A DNA stretch of 42,336 nucleotides from an uncultured Nitratifractor sp. Its GTDB lineage: Bacteria; Campylobacterota; Campylobacteria; Campylobacterales; Sulfurovaceae. Both the position numbers and the translations under genes were made by a program. The number at the start of each line of letters is the position of its first letter. Positions within the stretch are counted from its first letter, which is position 1. Below the pieces are notes generated by a model. It made no database searches and was not told the origin of the DNA. It saw only the letters and a program-made list of their open reading frames with translations. Location: NCBI GenBank assembly GCA_913054475.1, contig CAJXJF010000008.1:1-42336 (forward strand). Reading direction: 5' to 3'. This document shows positions 1 to 9,263 of the stretch, piece after piece.

Positions 1-137
1 GCAATGCCCTCGAGCAGATAAGGCAAAAGAGATACTACGAAAAGTATATGGATAGAGGCAAGAGGATATATCTTGTGGGGATAAATTTCGATGAAGAGCA
101 GAGGAATATAGCCCACTTCGAATGGGATGAGCTTTGA
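1..137 (+). CDS. C-terminal end of a DUF1703-type PD-(D/E)XK nuclease-like protein (5' truncated by the window)
   Basis: The reading frame from base 3 is open to TGA at 135-137 and encodes about 44 residues. It includes NALEQIRQKRYYEKY followed by KRIYLVGINFDEEQRNI. This 'ALEQIxxKxYxxKY ... IYxxGxxFdxexRNI' ending is typical of the C-terminus of the AAA-ATPase-like proteins with a PD-(D/E)XK domain (DUF1703, PF08011), which are common, often multicopy genes of unclear function in Bacteroidetes and Campylobacterota. Only the tail is present, so neither the ATPase half nor the catalytic residues can be checked. It converges on murB 34 bases away. Family assignment is by recognition of the tail only. 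Confidence 0.7.
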   Translation, partial: NALEQIRQKRYYEKYMDRGKRIYLVGINFDEEQRNIAHFEWDEL

Positions 138-171
138 AGAGGGGAGACTGAAGTCCCTGTTGTAATCGCTC

Positions 172-948
172 TTAGAGTATCTCTATCTCCTCTTCAAGTT
201 TTATGCCGAAGCTTTCATATACTCTCTCTTTTGCCATATCTATCAAAAAGATGGCATCATCGAAACTGCCGCCTCCGAGATTCACGAGAAAATTGGCATG
301 TATCGGACTCCATGCCATACCGCCCTTCCTATAGCCTTTGAGACCTACACTCTCTATCAATCTGCCGGCATAGTCTCCCGGCGGGTTTTTAAAAACCGAA
401 CCGGCACTCGGTTCGAGAGGCTGATTCTTTCTGTATGCCTTCAGCCTCTCCATCAAAGCATGGTCGAAACCTTCCGATATAAAAAAGCGTACAGCCGTCA
501 CCGCCGCAGGAAGTCTGCTGAAACGATAGCCGTGCTCTATCTGTGAAGCCTTCACCCACTCTCCCCCTATTCTCAACTCCTCTATGAGAGAAAATATCTC
601 ATACTCTTTTACGCCGGCATTCATGGCGGTCATCCCCCCTACCGTGCCGGGGAGTTTGGCCATAAATTCAAAACCCCCTATATCGTGACGCTTTGCATAG
701 GAGAGAAGTCTTCCCGAAAGTACGGAGGCACCTACAAGCAGCGACTCACCCTCTCTTACGATATAGTCGAAATTTTTGGAGAGCTTTGCAAGGGGAGGCG
801 GTGTCGGTGAGAGCAGGATATTGTTGGCCGCACCCACGAAAAAATCATCGGCTTCAATCTCCTCTTCTTGCTCTATCATCTTCAAATCCACCCTCTGCCC
901 TATTCCGATACTGCTAAAAAGTGAAAAATCTACCGTTTTTATATACAA
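172..948 (-). CDS. murB: UDP-N-acetylenolpyruvoylglucosamine reductase MurB
   Basis: MurB is the FAD- and NADPH-dependent enzyme that reduces UDP-GlcNAc-enolpyruvate to UDP-MurNAc in cytoplasmic peptidoglycan precursor synthesis. The 258-residue product has the FAD-domain stretches FVGAANNILLS and LPGTVGGMTAMNAG, the YRFSRLP segment, the active-site SAGSVFKNP motif, and ends EEEIEIL with the expected C-terminal Glu. It is short compared with the ~340-residue E. coli enzyme but matches the compact MurB of Campylobacter. The start is TTG at 948-946: an in-frame stop (the mqnD stop) lies only 9 bases upstream, and the next Met would delete the conserved FSSIGIG segment. It follows mqnD closely and is presumably cotranscribed. 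Confidence 0.93.
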   Translation of the reverse strand: MYIKTVDFSLFSSIGIGQRVDLKMIEQEEEIEADDFFVGAANNILLSPTPPPLAKLSKNFDYIVREGESLLVGASVLSGRLLSYAKRHDIGGFEFMAKLPGTVGGMTAMNAGVKEYEIFSLIEELRIGGEWVKASQIEHGYRFSRLPAAVTAVRFFISEGFDHALMERLKAYRKNQPLEPSAGSVFKNPPGDYAGRLIESVGLKGYRKGGMAWSPIHANFLVNLGGGSFDDAIFLIDMAKERVYESFGIKLEEEIEIL

Positions 949-957
949 AAGCGCAAC

Positions 958-1818
958 CTACATCTCTCTATATTTCATATACTCACGGGGAATCAGCATA
1001 TCCCCGGTAGAGGGCGGACAACTCCACGCTCCCTCTTCATAACCTATGGCGAAGAGCCTGTCTAGAGCCTTTATCTGTATGGGCGAGAGTTCCACCGACT
1101 CCTCGGAAGCGTACATCCGCAGATACTTCTGCAGCAACTCATCGGAAATTCTAACAAGTTCATCGTTTTCAAGTCTTCTGCAGAGCTCCTCTTTCCGTTC
1201 GTTTGCAACCCTCACCCCCTCTATGAGTATATCCTCTATCTCTATCGCACGAGTCAGAGGAATAGTGCGCCTGATAGCCATACCGCCCAGAGGAAGAGGC
1301 AGTTCATCTCCGGCCAAATCTCTCCATATATCCCATATCTCAGCCTCGGTCTCGAGCGATTCGTCATAATCGAGTATAGATTCATGTATCAATACTCCGG
1401 CATCCACCTCACCATCGACTACAGCCTTCTCTATATCGAGAAAATTCATATATTGCACTCTCGCTTCTGGATAGCGGATTTTAAAAAGCATGGCGTTGGT
1501 GGTATATTTGCCCGAGAGCGCCACTTTGAAGTTTCGTTTGAGTCTTTTGCCTCTCTTTTTGACCAGTTTGGGTCCGTACCCTTCTCCAAAACTGACGGCG
1601 GTACGCAAAAGAGCGTAATCGTCCATGATGAGAGGATAGACGCCGAAACTTACGGCGCTCACATCGTAGGTGCCTCTCAGCGCCTCCACATTCAGAGTCT
1701 CTATATCCAGAGCTCTGTTTTCGAAACTGTACTCCCCTGTATCTATCCATCCCAAGGCGATGGCATAATACATAAATATATCATCGGCATCGGGAGAGTG
1801 GGCCAATCTTATCTTCAT
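958..1818 (-). CDS. mqnD: 1,4-dihydroxy-6-naphthoate synthase MqnD (futalosine menaquinone pathway)
   Basis: MqnD belongs to the MqnA/MqnD periplasmic-binding-protein fold. It converts cyclic dehypoxanthinylfutalosine to 1,4-dihydroxy-6-naphthoate for menaquinone, the main respiratory quinone of Campylobacterota. The product starts MKIRLAHSPDADDIFMYYA, has VLIHES (candidate catalytic His) and the MqnD-like LPLPLGGMAIRR segment, which favours MqnD over MqnA. An upstream ATG at 1857 is in frame, but the ATG at 1818 has the better ribosome site (AAAGAGGATAGAG just before it) and puts the conserved N-terminus at residue 1, giving 286 residues. murB follows after 9 bases. The divergent recA promoter lies upstream. 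Confidence 0.88.
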   Translation of the reverse strand: MKIRLAHSPDADDIFMYYAIALGWIDTGEYSFENRALDIETLNVEALRGTYDVSAVSFGVYPLIMDDYALLRTAVSFGEGYGPKLVKKRGKRLKRNFKVALSGKYTTNAMLFKIRYPEARVQYMNFLDIEKAVVDGEVDAGVLIHESILDYDESLETEAEIWDIWRDLAGDELPLPLGGMAIRRTIPLTRAIEIEDILIEGVRVANERKEELCRRLENDELVRISDELLQKYLRMYASEESVELSPIQIKALDRLFAIGYEEGAWSCPPSTGDMLIPREYMKYREM

Positions 1819-1909
1819 CTCTATCCTCTTTCGGGAACTTTTTGAAATTCTATCCAAAAAGAGGAGATTTCAATCCGACATATTCACTGCCGATTTATAC
1901 TAATGCTGT

Positions 1910-1915
1910 TAAAAT
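1910..1915 (+). promoter_or_regulatory. Candidate -10 box of recA
   Basis: TAAAAT lies in the 126-base gap between the mqnD start and recA, about 30 bases before the recA ATG. No good -35 hexamer is visible, which is usual for sigma70 promoters in Campylobacterota. I saw no clear SOS box. Confidence 0.4.
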
Positions 1916-1944
1916 GGCGAAAAAGAGAGAAAAAGAGGTAGATA

Positions 1945-2991
1945 ATGTCCATGGATCCACAAAAACGCAAAGCGTTGGAGATGGCTATAAAGCAGATCGA
2001 CAAAACTTTCGGCAAAGGTACCCTGATGAGACTCGGGGACAAAGAGATAGAGCCCATTGCGGCAATCAGCACAGGTTCTCTGGGACTCGATATGGCTCTG
2101 GGTATAGGAGGGATACCACAAGGAAGAATCATAGAGATTTACGGGCCGGAATCTTCCGGGAAAACCACTCTGGCTCTTCAGAGTATCGCATCGGCTCAGA
2201 AAGATGGCAAAATATGCGCCTTCATAGATGCCGAGCACGCTCTGGATGTGCTATATGCGAAAAATCTCGGAGTGGATATAGACAATCTTCTCGTCTCACA
2301 ACCCGATTTCGGTGAACAGGCACTCGATATTCTCGAAACGGTAGCCAGAAGCGGTGCCGTGGACCTAGTGGTGATAGATTCGGTAGCCGCACTCACCCCC
2401 AAAAGCGAAATAGAGGGAGACATGGGAGATACCCATGTAGGACTTCAAGCCAGACTTATGTCCCAGGCCCTCAGGAAGCTCACCGGAATTCTTCACAAGA
2501 TGAACACCACGGTCATCTTCATAAACCAGATAAGAATGAAGATAGGCATGATGGGATACGGCTCTCCCGAAACCACTACCGGCGGAAACGCTCTGAAGTT
2601 CTATGCATCCGTCAGAGTAGATGTACGCCGTATAGCGACGCTCAAACAGGGAGAGTCGCAGATAGGAAACAGGGTGAAGGCCAAAGTCGTCAAAAACAAG
2701 GTGGCACCCCCGTTCAGACAGGCGGAGTTCGACATCATGTTCGGAGAGGGCATATCTCAGGAGGGTGAGCTCATAGACTACGGTGTCAAACTCGACATAA
2801 TAGACAAATCGGGCTCCTGGTACAGTTACGGAGCACAGAAGCTCGGGCAGGGCAAGGAGAACGCCAAACAGGCCCTGAAAGAGAACGAAACTCTCAGAGC
2901 GGAGATAGAGAGCAAGATAAAAGAGGCTCTCGGTTTCACAGAAGTGCTTGGTATGGACGAAGAAGAGATCGCCGGAAGTGACGAGCTTTAA
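1945..2991 (+). CDS. recA: Recombinase RecA
   Basis: RecA forms ATP-dependent filaments on single-stranded DNA for homologous recombination and SOS induction. The 348-residue product has Walker A GPESSGKT at residues 67-74, the Walker B region [13 protein letters not shown], the L1/L2 DNA-binding loop region around [20 protein letters not shown], and an acidic C-terminal tail ([13 protein letters not shown]), all normal for the family. The start has a good ribosome site (AGAGGTAG, 7 bases upstream); an in-frame Met at residue 3 is a less likely start. The order recA-eno-small coiled-coil membrane gene is the same as in Campylobacter. Confidence 0.98.
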   Translation: MSMDPQKRKALEMAIKQIDKTFGKGTLMRLGDKEIEPIAAISTGSLGLDMALGIGGIPQGRIIEIYGPESSGKTTLALQSIASAQKDGKICAFIDAEHALDVLYAKNLGVDIDNLLVSQPDFGEQALDILETVARSGAVDLVVIDSVAALTPKSEIEGDMGDTHVGLQARLMSQALRKLTGILHKMNTTVIFINQIRMKIGMMGYGSPETTTGGNALKFYASVRVDVRRIATLKQGESQIGNRVKAKVVKNKVAPPFRQAEFDIMFGEGISQEGELIDYGVKLDIIDKSGSWYSYGAQKLGQGKENAKQALKENETLRAEIESKIKEALGFTEVLGMDEEEIAGSDEL

Positions 2992-3011
2992 AAATATAAA
3001 AACTTTTACGA

Positions 3012-3017
3012 TAAAAT
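3012..3017 (+). promoter_or_regulatory. Candidate -10 box of eno
   Basis: TAAAAT (in GATAAAAT) lies 20 bases after the recA stop and about 65 bases before the eno start. It suggests eno has its own promoter besides read-through from recA. No convincing -35 box is visible. Confidence 0.3.
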
Positions 3018-3044
3018 AGAGACTCGTGGAAACAGACTGCCTAA

Positions 3045-4352
<1,308 letters not shown>

Positions 4353-4365
4353 GGGGAATCGGCAG

Positions 4366-4617
4366 ATGCATACCCGGCACGAAGATATCGAAGATTGGTT
4401 CGGCTTTTCGCTGAAGCATCTGATATTGATTCTGCTGGGCATAACCCTTTTCGGAATATATATCGGAATACTCTTCTACGGAGAGAACTCTCTTGCCGCC
4501 CTCGAAGAGCTGAAAAGAGAGAAGAGCAGACTCGAAAAAGAGGCGGTATATCTGAGAAACGACAACCAGCGACTGCAAAAGAGATACTTCGAACTTCTAC
4601 AGCTCACCGGCGATTAG
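4366..4617 (+). CDS. FtsB/DivIC-like septum formation initiator protein
   Basis: This 83-residue bitopic protein has a short cytoplasmic N-terminus, one transmembrane helix (about residues 17-39, LKHLILILLGITLFGIYIG), then a predicted periplasmic coiled coil (about 42-78, EELKREKSRLEKEAVYLRND). That is the architecture of FtsB/DivIC, which joins FtsL and FtsQ to activate FtsWI at the division site. The coiled coil keeps the xLRNDNxxLxxR pattern common in the family. It lies immediately downstream of eno, as in Campylobacter. E. coli ftsB is also near eno, which supports the call. Sequence similarity in such short coiled coils is weak, so no gene symbol is given. Confidence 0.75.
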   Translation: MHTRHEDIEDWFGFSLKHLILILLGITLFGIYIGILFYGENSLAALEELKREKSRLEKEAVYLRNDNQRLQKRYFELLQLTGD

Positions 4618-4638
4618 AGTGAAATCCGTCCATTCCCA

Positions 4639-5580
4639 TTAAGATTTCGTTTTGGCAAGGCGGGCCAATCTGTTTAGGGCGTCTTTGTAGATAGGTTCGT
4701 CTATGAACCCATATTTTTCGTGCATGAATCCGTTGATGCCTTTGGCGCCGGACTCTTCGAAGAGTCTGCAAATCTCTTCGGCATCGGCTATCTCTTCCTC
4801 CGAAGCTCCGAAAATTTCGTTGGCTATCTCCACCTGTGCCGGCCCCATACAGGCTTTGGAGCGAAACCCCATCCTCTTTTCTATTTCGCACCACTCACGG
4901 AAGACTTCCGTCTCTCTATAGCGCTGAAACATGAAGGAGACAGCTTCCAGACCGGCAATACGGGCATTCAGGAGGAAGCTGCCCAGAATATGCATGACGA
5001 GAGGATTATCGGTCTCCAGAAGGGTATGGGGGAGGTCGAGGTCGGCGAGGAGGTCGAGTATTCCCAGGTTGACGGTCGTGAATCTCTCATCTATATCTCC
5101 CCAGTGTGAAAAATCTCTGAAAGCCTCTCTGGTTTCGAGTGATATATGCAACTCCTTCCCTTTTGGCAAAAGGCTCAACGCCCTGGCGATATCTTCCCGC
5201 CTTCTCACCTTCGAAACTCTTATGGCATCATATCCATAATCGTTCAGATACGCTATCTCCTCTTCACCCCCCTCTCCCATCGGATTGACTCTGACTACGA
5301 TAAGGGAGTTTCTGCTTTCAAGGTGCGAGAGGAAAAGTGCACAGTTGACAAGCGCTTCTCTCTTTCTCTCCGGCGCGATGGCATCTTCGAGATTGAGTGT
5401 AACGACATCGGCCTGCAACTCGTCCAATCTGTTGAGATGTTTCAAATTCAGTGGATTGAGCATCATATTCGACCGCCTCAGCGAGTGTGTCAGCTCAGGA
5501 GGCACTCTCCCGGGCAGCGCTCTCTCTTCTCTCTCGCGCAAACTCATATTCTCATATATCTCGTCTTTTCCAAATACCAT
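4639..5580 (-). CDS. HpcH/HpaI aldolase/citrate lyase (CitE-like) family protein
   Basis: The 313-residue product belongs to the TIM-barrel CitE/malyl-CoA lyase family: RRSNMMLNPLN near the N-terminus, then ADVVTLNLEDAIAPERK (the family's LEDAV/I metal- and CoA-site block), VVRVNP with the conserved Arg, ISLETREAF for the usual E(T/S) strand, and a C-terminal segment AKGINGFMHEKYGFID. Members cleave or condense acyl-CoA thioesters with a Mg2+ ion; the substrate cannot be read from sequence. The first ~35 residues are a charged extension not typical of CitE, but the start is backed by AGAAGGAGT 6 bases upstream. No citD/citF or CoA-transferase gene is adjacent, so a citrate lyase complex is not indicated. 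Confidence 0.8.
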   Translation of the reverse strand: MVFGKDEIYENMSLREREERALPGRVPPELTHSLRRSNMMLNPLNLKHLNRLDELQADVVTLNLEDAIAPERKREALVNCALFLSHLESRNSLIVVRVNPMGEGGEEEIAYLNDYGYDAIRVSKVRRREDIARALSLLPKGKELHISLETREAFRDFSHWGDIDERFTTVNLGILDLLADLDLPHTLLETDNPLVMHILGSFLLNARIAGLEAVSFMFQRYRETEVFREWCEIEKRMGFRSKACMGPAQVEIANEIFGASEEEIADAEEICRLFEESGAKGINGFMHEKYGFIDEPIYKDALNRLARLAKTKS

Positions 5581-5765
5581 CGAAACTCCTTCTATTCATA
5601 TCATCGGGGCTCATAGCATCCGCCGCGAGATATCCCGATCCCGACCCTTGAGCAAAGTTTCATCCAAGCTCTCGATAGTCGCTCGGGTGGAATATCGACA
5701 GTATACACAATTTCGGGCCTTTGGGTAAAATTGCCGGATACAAGAACAGACAAAAGGATCCGCAG

Positions 5766-6341
5766 GTGGAAAGATTTTTTAGGCGACTGGGCATATTGGC
5801 GGAGTATCTTCTTGTAATACTTTTCATAGTTTTCGAAGAGCTCATATGGGATAAGATAGCCGAACCGATCTACGAATATATACACTCTCTCGAAATTCCG
5901 GGCAGAGTCGAAAAGTTCATCACGGTGCATGCAAATCGCTATCTCATAGTACTCGTCTTCATCTCTCTCTTCGCCATGGCTGAAGGAGTGGGAGTTATCG
6001 CGGGAGTCATGATGCTCAAGGGTTATATCCTCCCGGGTATCGCGATATACACCCTGAAGATTCCCATGGCCGCCTTTACCTTCTGGCTATTTAGAATCAG
6101 CAGAGAAAAACTTCTCTCTTTCGGCTGGTTCGCGAAAATGTACGACTATACTACAGCCCTCATGCAGAGGATGAAGGATCTGGATATCTACAAATCTACG
6201 ATGGAAAGCATAAAAAAGAGCAAAGAGCAGATCCTGCTCTTTATGGGGAGGATAAAAGAGGAGTGGATGGACGCAGATGGGGAGAGTTTCAAAAGACTCA
6301 AGAAGATCTACAGATTTTTCAAGAGGGAATTAAGAAGATAG
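5766..6341 (+). CDS. Unknown inner-membrane protein with two to three hydrophobic segments
   Basis: I do not recognise a functional family. From GTG at 5766 the product is 191 residues: a short basic N-terminus (VERFFRRLG), a hydrophobic helix (about residues 7-28, ILAEYLLVILFIVFEELIW), a second hydrophobic region (about 57-107) rich in Ala and Gly (FAMAEGVGVIAGVMMLKG), and a charged C-terminal half likely to be helical and cytoplasmic (RMKDLDIYKSTMESIKKSKE). The frame is open back to a TTG at 5721, but the GTG is preceded by AAAAGGAT at proper spacing whereas the TTG has no ribosome site. It stands alone between a divergent gene and amtB. Similar unannotated membrane proteins occur in other Campylobacterota, from memory only. 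Confidence 0.65.
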   Translation: MERFFRRLGILAEYLLVILFIVFEELIWDKIAEPIYEYIHSLEIPGRVEKFITVHANRYLIVLVFISLFAMAEGVGVIAGVMMLKGYILPGIAIYTLKIPMAAFTFWLFRISREKLLSFGWFAKMYDYTTALMQRMKDLDIYKSTMESIKKSKEQILLFMGRIKEEWMDADGESFKRLKKIYRFFKRELRR

Positions 6342-6420
6342 CGCAATCTTGGTCAATCATAGAGAGAGGATATATGACTATATTTTAGGCAACTCGTAAT
6401 ACAAAATAGATTCATTTTTA

Positions 6421-6429
6421 TGCTAACAT
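6421..6429 (+). promoter_or_regulatory. Candidate extended -10 promoter of amtB-glnK
   Basis: TGCTAACAT (TGn followed by TAACAT) lies about 35 bases before the amtB start in an AT-rich gap. I looked for a sigma54 -24/-12 element (TGGC-N7-TTGC) in 6342-6445, which would be usual for nitrogen regulation elsewhere, and saw none convincing. Confidence 0.3.
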
Positions 6430-6463
6430 ATTATCATTAAAAGAGATGACAAAGGATATATGG

Positions 6464-7726
6464 ATGAGAACGAAACTTTTGACACTGCTCTTCGCCCTTA
6501 TGCCCATTACGGCCTTCGGGGCCGAAAATGGTATCGACAGAGGCGATACGGCATGGATGATTATCGCTACAGCCCTCGTCATGCTGATGACACCGGCCGG
6601 ATTGGCACTCTTCTACGGAGGTTTGACCAGAAGGAAGAATGTGCTCAACACTATCGGGATGACTCTTATAGCATTCGCGGTAGGTACGCTTGTATGGGTG
6701 GTCGCCGGCTACTCCATAGCCTTCGGAAGCGGAGATATCATCGGCACCGGAAAAATCATGCTCGCAGGTATCACCGACAAGAGTATCAACGGTACGATTC
6801 CCGAACTTCTCTTCGTAGCCTTTCAGGGCACCTTCGCCGCGATAGCGGTGGCGATAGCGAGCGGTTCGATGATAGAGAGGGTCAAATTCTCCACCTTCGC
6901 CATCTTCTCCGCTCTCTGGATTCTGGCCGTATATGCCCCCGTTGCCCACTGGGCGTGGGGCGGCGGAGAACTGCTCGACTTCGGCGAGATGGATTTCGCC
7001 GGCGGTACCGTGGTACATATAAACGCCGGTGTAGCTGGTTTCGTAGTGGCTATGATACTCGGCAAGAGAAGAGACCTAGGAAAAGCGGCCATCAAGCCAT
7101 TCTCTCCCATTCTTGTCGTACTCGGTTCTGCCCTACTCTGGTTCGGATGGTTCGGATTCAACGCAGGTAGTGAAGTGGCGGCTGACGGTGTGGCGGCAAA
7201 CGCTTTTCTCGTAAGCAATGTTGCGGCTTCTCTCGGAGTTATGGGATGGCTTGCGGTAGAATATATCTTCTATAGAAAAGCTACACTCGTAGGTGGGGCT
7301 TCTGGAGCGGTTTCGGGACTGGTAGCCATAACTCCGGCATCGGGAAGTGCGGGATTGACAGGAGCCATAATCATAGGTCTCGTCGGAGGAGCCCTCGGTG
7401 CCTACGCTGTCTCCAGACTCAAACACAAATTCAGAGTCGACGACTCTTTGGATGCCTTCTGGGTACATGGCTTGGTAGGGATATGGGGCTCCATAGCCAC
7501 CGCTATCTTCATAGCTCCCTATCTCATGCCGCAGGACTACTCCATGACTTCACAGCTCGTAGCACAGCTCAAAGCGGTAGCGGCAACCATACTCTATAGC
7601 GCTGTTGTAACAGCTATAGTCTTCTATATAGCTTCGGCTCTTACAGGAGGTGCAAGAGTGGATGACGAGACAGAACTCATAGGTCTGGACGAAGCGCTAC
7701 ATGGTGAAGATGCCATTAATCTCTGA
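6464..7726 (+). CDS. amtB: Ammonium transporter AmtB
   Basis: This trimeric inner-membrane channel imports ammonium. After a cleavable-looking signal (MRTKLLTLLFALMPITAFGA) come about 11 hydrophobic helices. Visible signatures are GLALFYGGL, the pore-gate region VAFQGTFAAI, MDFAGGTVVHINAG (the conserved Asp and first pore His), and DAFWVHGLVGIWGS (second pore His). The C-terminal tail ELIGLDEALHGEDAI is the region that docks PII proteins. The frame opens at 6446, but the ATG at 6464 has AAAGGA 7 bases upstream and gives a normal signal sequence, so I choose it (420 residues). glnK follows after 26 bases; the order amtB-glnK is the reverse of the more common glnK-amtB. Confidence 0.95.
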   Translation: MRTKLLTLLFALMPITAFGAENGIDRGDTAWMIIATALVMLMTPAGLALFYGGLTRRKNVLNTIGMTLIAFAVGTLVWVVAGYSIAFGSGDIIGTGKIMLAGITDKSINGTIPELLFVAFQGTFAAIAVAIASGSMIERVKFSTFAIFSALWILAVYAPVAHWAWGGGELLDFGEMDFAGGTVVHINAGVAGFVVAMILGKRRDLGKAAIKPFSPILVVLGSALLWFGWFGFNAGSEVAADGVAANAFLVSNVAASLGVMGWLAVEYIFYRKATLVGGASGAVSGLVAITPASGSAGLTGAIIIGLVGGALGAYAVSRLKHKFRVDDSLDAFWVHGLVGIWGSIATAIFIAPYLMPQDYSMTSQLVAQLKAVAATILYSAVVTAIVFYIASALTGGARVDDETELIGLDEALHGEDAINL

Positions 7727-7752
7727 GAATGACGATAGGAAGAAGATAGCTT

Positions 7753-8094
7753 ATGAAAAAGATAGAAGCGCTTATCAAACCTTTCAAACTCGAAGAGGTC
7801 AGGGAAGCGCTCATAGAAGTGGGAATCGAAGGTATGACGGTAACGGAGGTCGAAGCCTATGGACAGCGACAGGCGGACAGCAATCTATATAGATATGCGG
7901 AGTATGTGGTGGATTTCATACCTATGGTGAAGATAGAGGTGCTCGTCGGCAACGACGAATATCTACAAAAGGCTCTCGAGAGTATAGAAAAGGCGGCCGG
8001 AATCGGCAAGATAGAAGATGAAAAGATCTTCGTATCGAGTATAGAGCATCTATTTCGTATCCGTACGGGAGAAAGGGATGAGGAGGCTCTGTAG
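7753..8094 (+). CDS. glnK: PII-family nitrogen regulatory protein (GlnK-like, divergent ligand loops)
   Basis: PII trimers sense ATP/ADP and 2-oxoglutarate and block AmtB by inserting the T-loop. The 113-residue product starts MKKIEALIKPFKL and ends with RIRTGERDEEAL, both family-typical, and keeps T-loop Arg47 and the uridylylatable Tyr51 (LYRYAEY). It departs from consensus where ligands bind: the T-loop base reads EAYGQRQADSN, placing Arg where the 2-oxoglutarate/Mg2+ ligand Gln39 is expected, and the B-loop reads GKIEDEKIF instead of GKIGDGKIF. One residue is also inserted between the T- and B-loops. A good ribosome site (AGGAAGAAG) precedes the ATG. The adjacent amtB makes AmtB the likely partner; the nucleotide and 2-oxoglutarate response is uncertain. 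Confidence 0.93.
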   Translation: MKKIEALIKPFKLEEVREALIEVGIEGMTVTEVEAYGQRQADSNLYRYAEYVVDFIPMVKIEVLVGNDEYLQKALESIEKAAGIGKIEDEKIFVSSIEHLFRIRTGERDEEAL

Positions 8095-8109
8095 GGGGGC
8101 AAAAGAGAA

Positions 8110-8130
8110 GAAGAGCTCGGCTCACTCTTC
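8110..8130. terminator. Weak hairpin between converging glnK and the polysaccharide operon
   Basis: GAAGAG (8110-8115) can pair with CTCTTC (8125-8130) around a 9-base loop. On the minus strand it is followed by the T-rich TTCTCTTTTG, so it may terminate the polysaccharide operon. The six-pair stem is modest. Confidence 0.35.
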
Positions 8131-8141
8131 GCGAAAAAATC

Positions 8142-9263
8142 CTATCTTGGCAAGCTGATTTCGAAATGCCATTTGCCTCCTCTCTCAAAGGGCGACATCA
8201 AGTCCACCCTCCTACCCTCCAGCAGATCGACGAGAGCGGGCAGGTCACGCTCCAGTACGGAAGTGTAACTCTGCCCCTCCCAGACGAAGAGCATGGGCAA
8301 AAGTAGATTCAAAACGAAGAGCGAGAGTATGAAGAGTCGCGGTATGCCCAAGAGCAAAGAGCGGTTCATGAATATCCAGTATATTGTGGAGGGAAAGAGT
8401 ATCAAAGCCGCCACTCTACTCTCGTCCGCCACGCTCATGACGAAGAGGAAAGCCACCGCCGAAGCGGCGATGAGCGGATAGAGCTTTCTGTAGTATAGCA
8501 ATATCATCGGCCAAGCAAGAGCGAAAATGGAGTAGAGTATAGCTACATACGACTCTCTCCAGTACCCGATATGGGCATCGAGATAGTCTCTCATTATTCT
8601 GGCTCTATCCATCACTATATCGATACCGTTGAGATGTAGCCATATCGCGAGAAGTATCTTGCCGGCCACTACAGCAAGAAGTATCCGGCCTACACTTTTG
8701 AGCTCCTCGAAATCGCGCCCGCCAATAGCTATGGAGCCAAGGAGAAGAGCGAAGGCGGCCACCCCCTGCGAAGCGTGCTGCATACCGAGTAAAACGGCGA
8801 AAAATATCCCAAAAGCGTTGCGATAGTTGATTGTGGATAGGAAGAGAAGCATAAGAGTCATCCCATCCATACCTACCCAGTAGAGAGAGTAGGAAAATAC
8901 TGGAAAAAGTGTCGGCACAAGTATGATGAAGAGTCTCTTTTCCTCTTCGTCGGCGTAATATCGGTAGAGCCACACGCCAAAGAGCGCGATGAAGAGGAGA
9001 GTCGTAAGCAGAGTGAAGAGAAGATATGCACCCAAACCCTCTCCACCGACGAGATTGAAGAGCAGAGGCTCGAGGTAGTTTTCGTAGAGATAGTCCGGGT
9101 CACTGCCCGATAGCGGTTTGTGCATGAGATTGGCAGAAACGAGATACTGATTGAATATATTTGGCATATACCATATCCCGCCCTTGTACACGATGGCGGC
9201 AAAGAGCAGAATCACGAAGAGCAGAGCTGTGATTTTGGACGACACTCTCTCTATCGCCTTCAA
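8142..9263 (-). CDS. Polytopic membrane protein, last gene of the polysaccharide operon (possible GT-C-type transferase)
   Basis: The product (about 373 residues) has roughly nine to ten hydrophobic helices separated by short loops. The first periplasmic loop holds acidic residues (KPLSGSDPDYLYENYLEP), and another loop reads PVFSYSLYWVGMDG. This architecture resembles integral-membrane glycosyltransferases of the GT-C fold or O-antigen membrane proteins, but I see no diagnostic motif, so the function is open. Start: the preceding glycosyltransferase stops at 9260, and a TTG at 9263 overlaps that stop (TTGA); a GTG at 9245 is an alternative. An ATG at 9341 would overlap the upstream gene by 80 bases and is less likely. 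It is translationally coupled to the operon. Confidence 0.7.
   Translation of the reverse strand: MKAIERVSSKITALLFVILLFAAIVYKGGIWYMPNIFNQYLVSANLMHKPLSGSDPDYLYENYLEPLLFNLVGGEGLGAYLLFTLLTTLLFIALFGVWLYRYYADEEEKRLFIILVPTLFPVFSYSLYWVGMDGMTLMLLFLSTINYRNAFGIFFAVLLGMQHASQGVAAFALLLGSIAIGGRDFEELKSVGRILLAVVAGKILLAIWLHLNGIDIVMDRARIMRDYLDAHIGYWRESYVAILYSIFALAWPMILLYYRKLYPLIAASAVAFLFVMSVADESRVAALILFPSTIYWIFMNRSLLLGIPRLFILSLFVLNLLLPMLFVWEGQSYTSVLERDLPALVDLLEGRRVDLMSPFERGGKWHFEISLPR

Noticed and set aside
1903-1941. Mini-ORF MLLKWRKREKKR just before recA
   Set aside because: Its start lies upstream of the predicted recA -10 box, so it would not be in the transcript; no ribosome site.
5601-5930. 109-codon minus-strand frame overlapping the unknown membrane protein and its upstream gap
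   Set aside because: The C-terminal part in the gap looks superficially protein-like (VDIPPERLSRAW), but most of the frame is antisense to the membrane-protein gene and I saw no ribosome site or family.
6342-6445. Possible sigma54 promoter before amtB
   Set aside because: No TGGC-N7-TTGC arrangement at suitable spacing; an extended -10 sigma70 box fits better.
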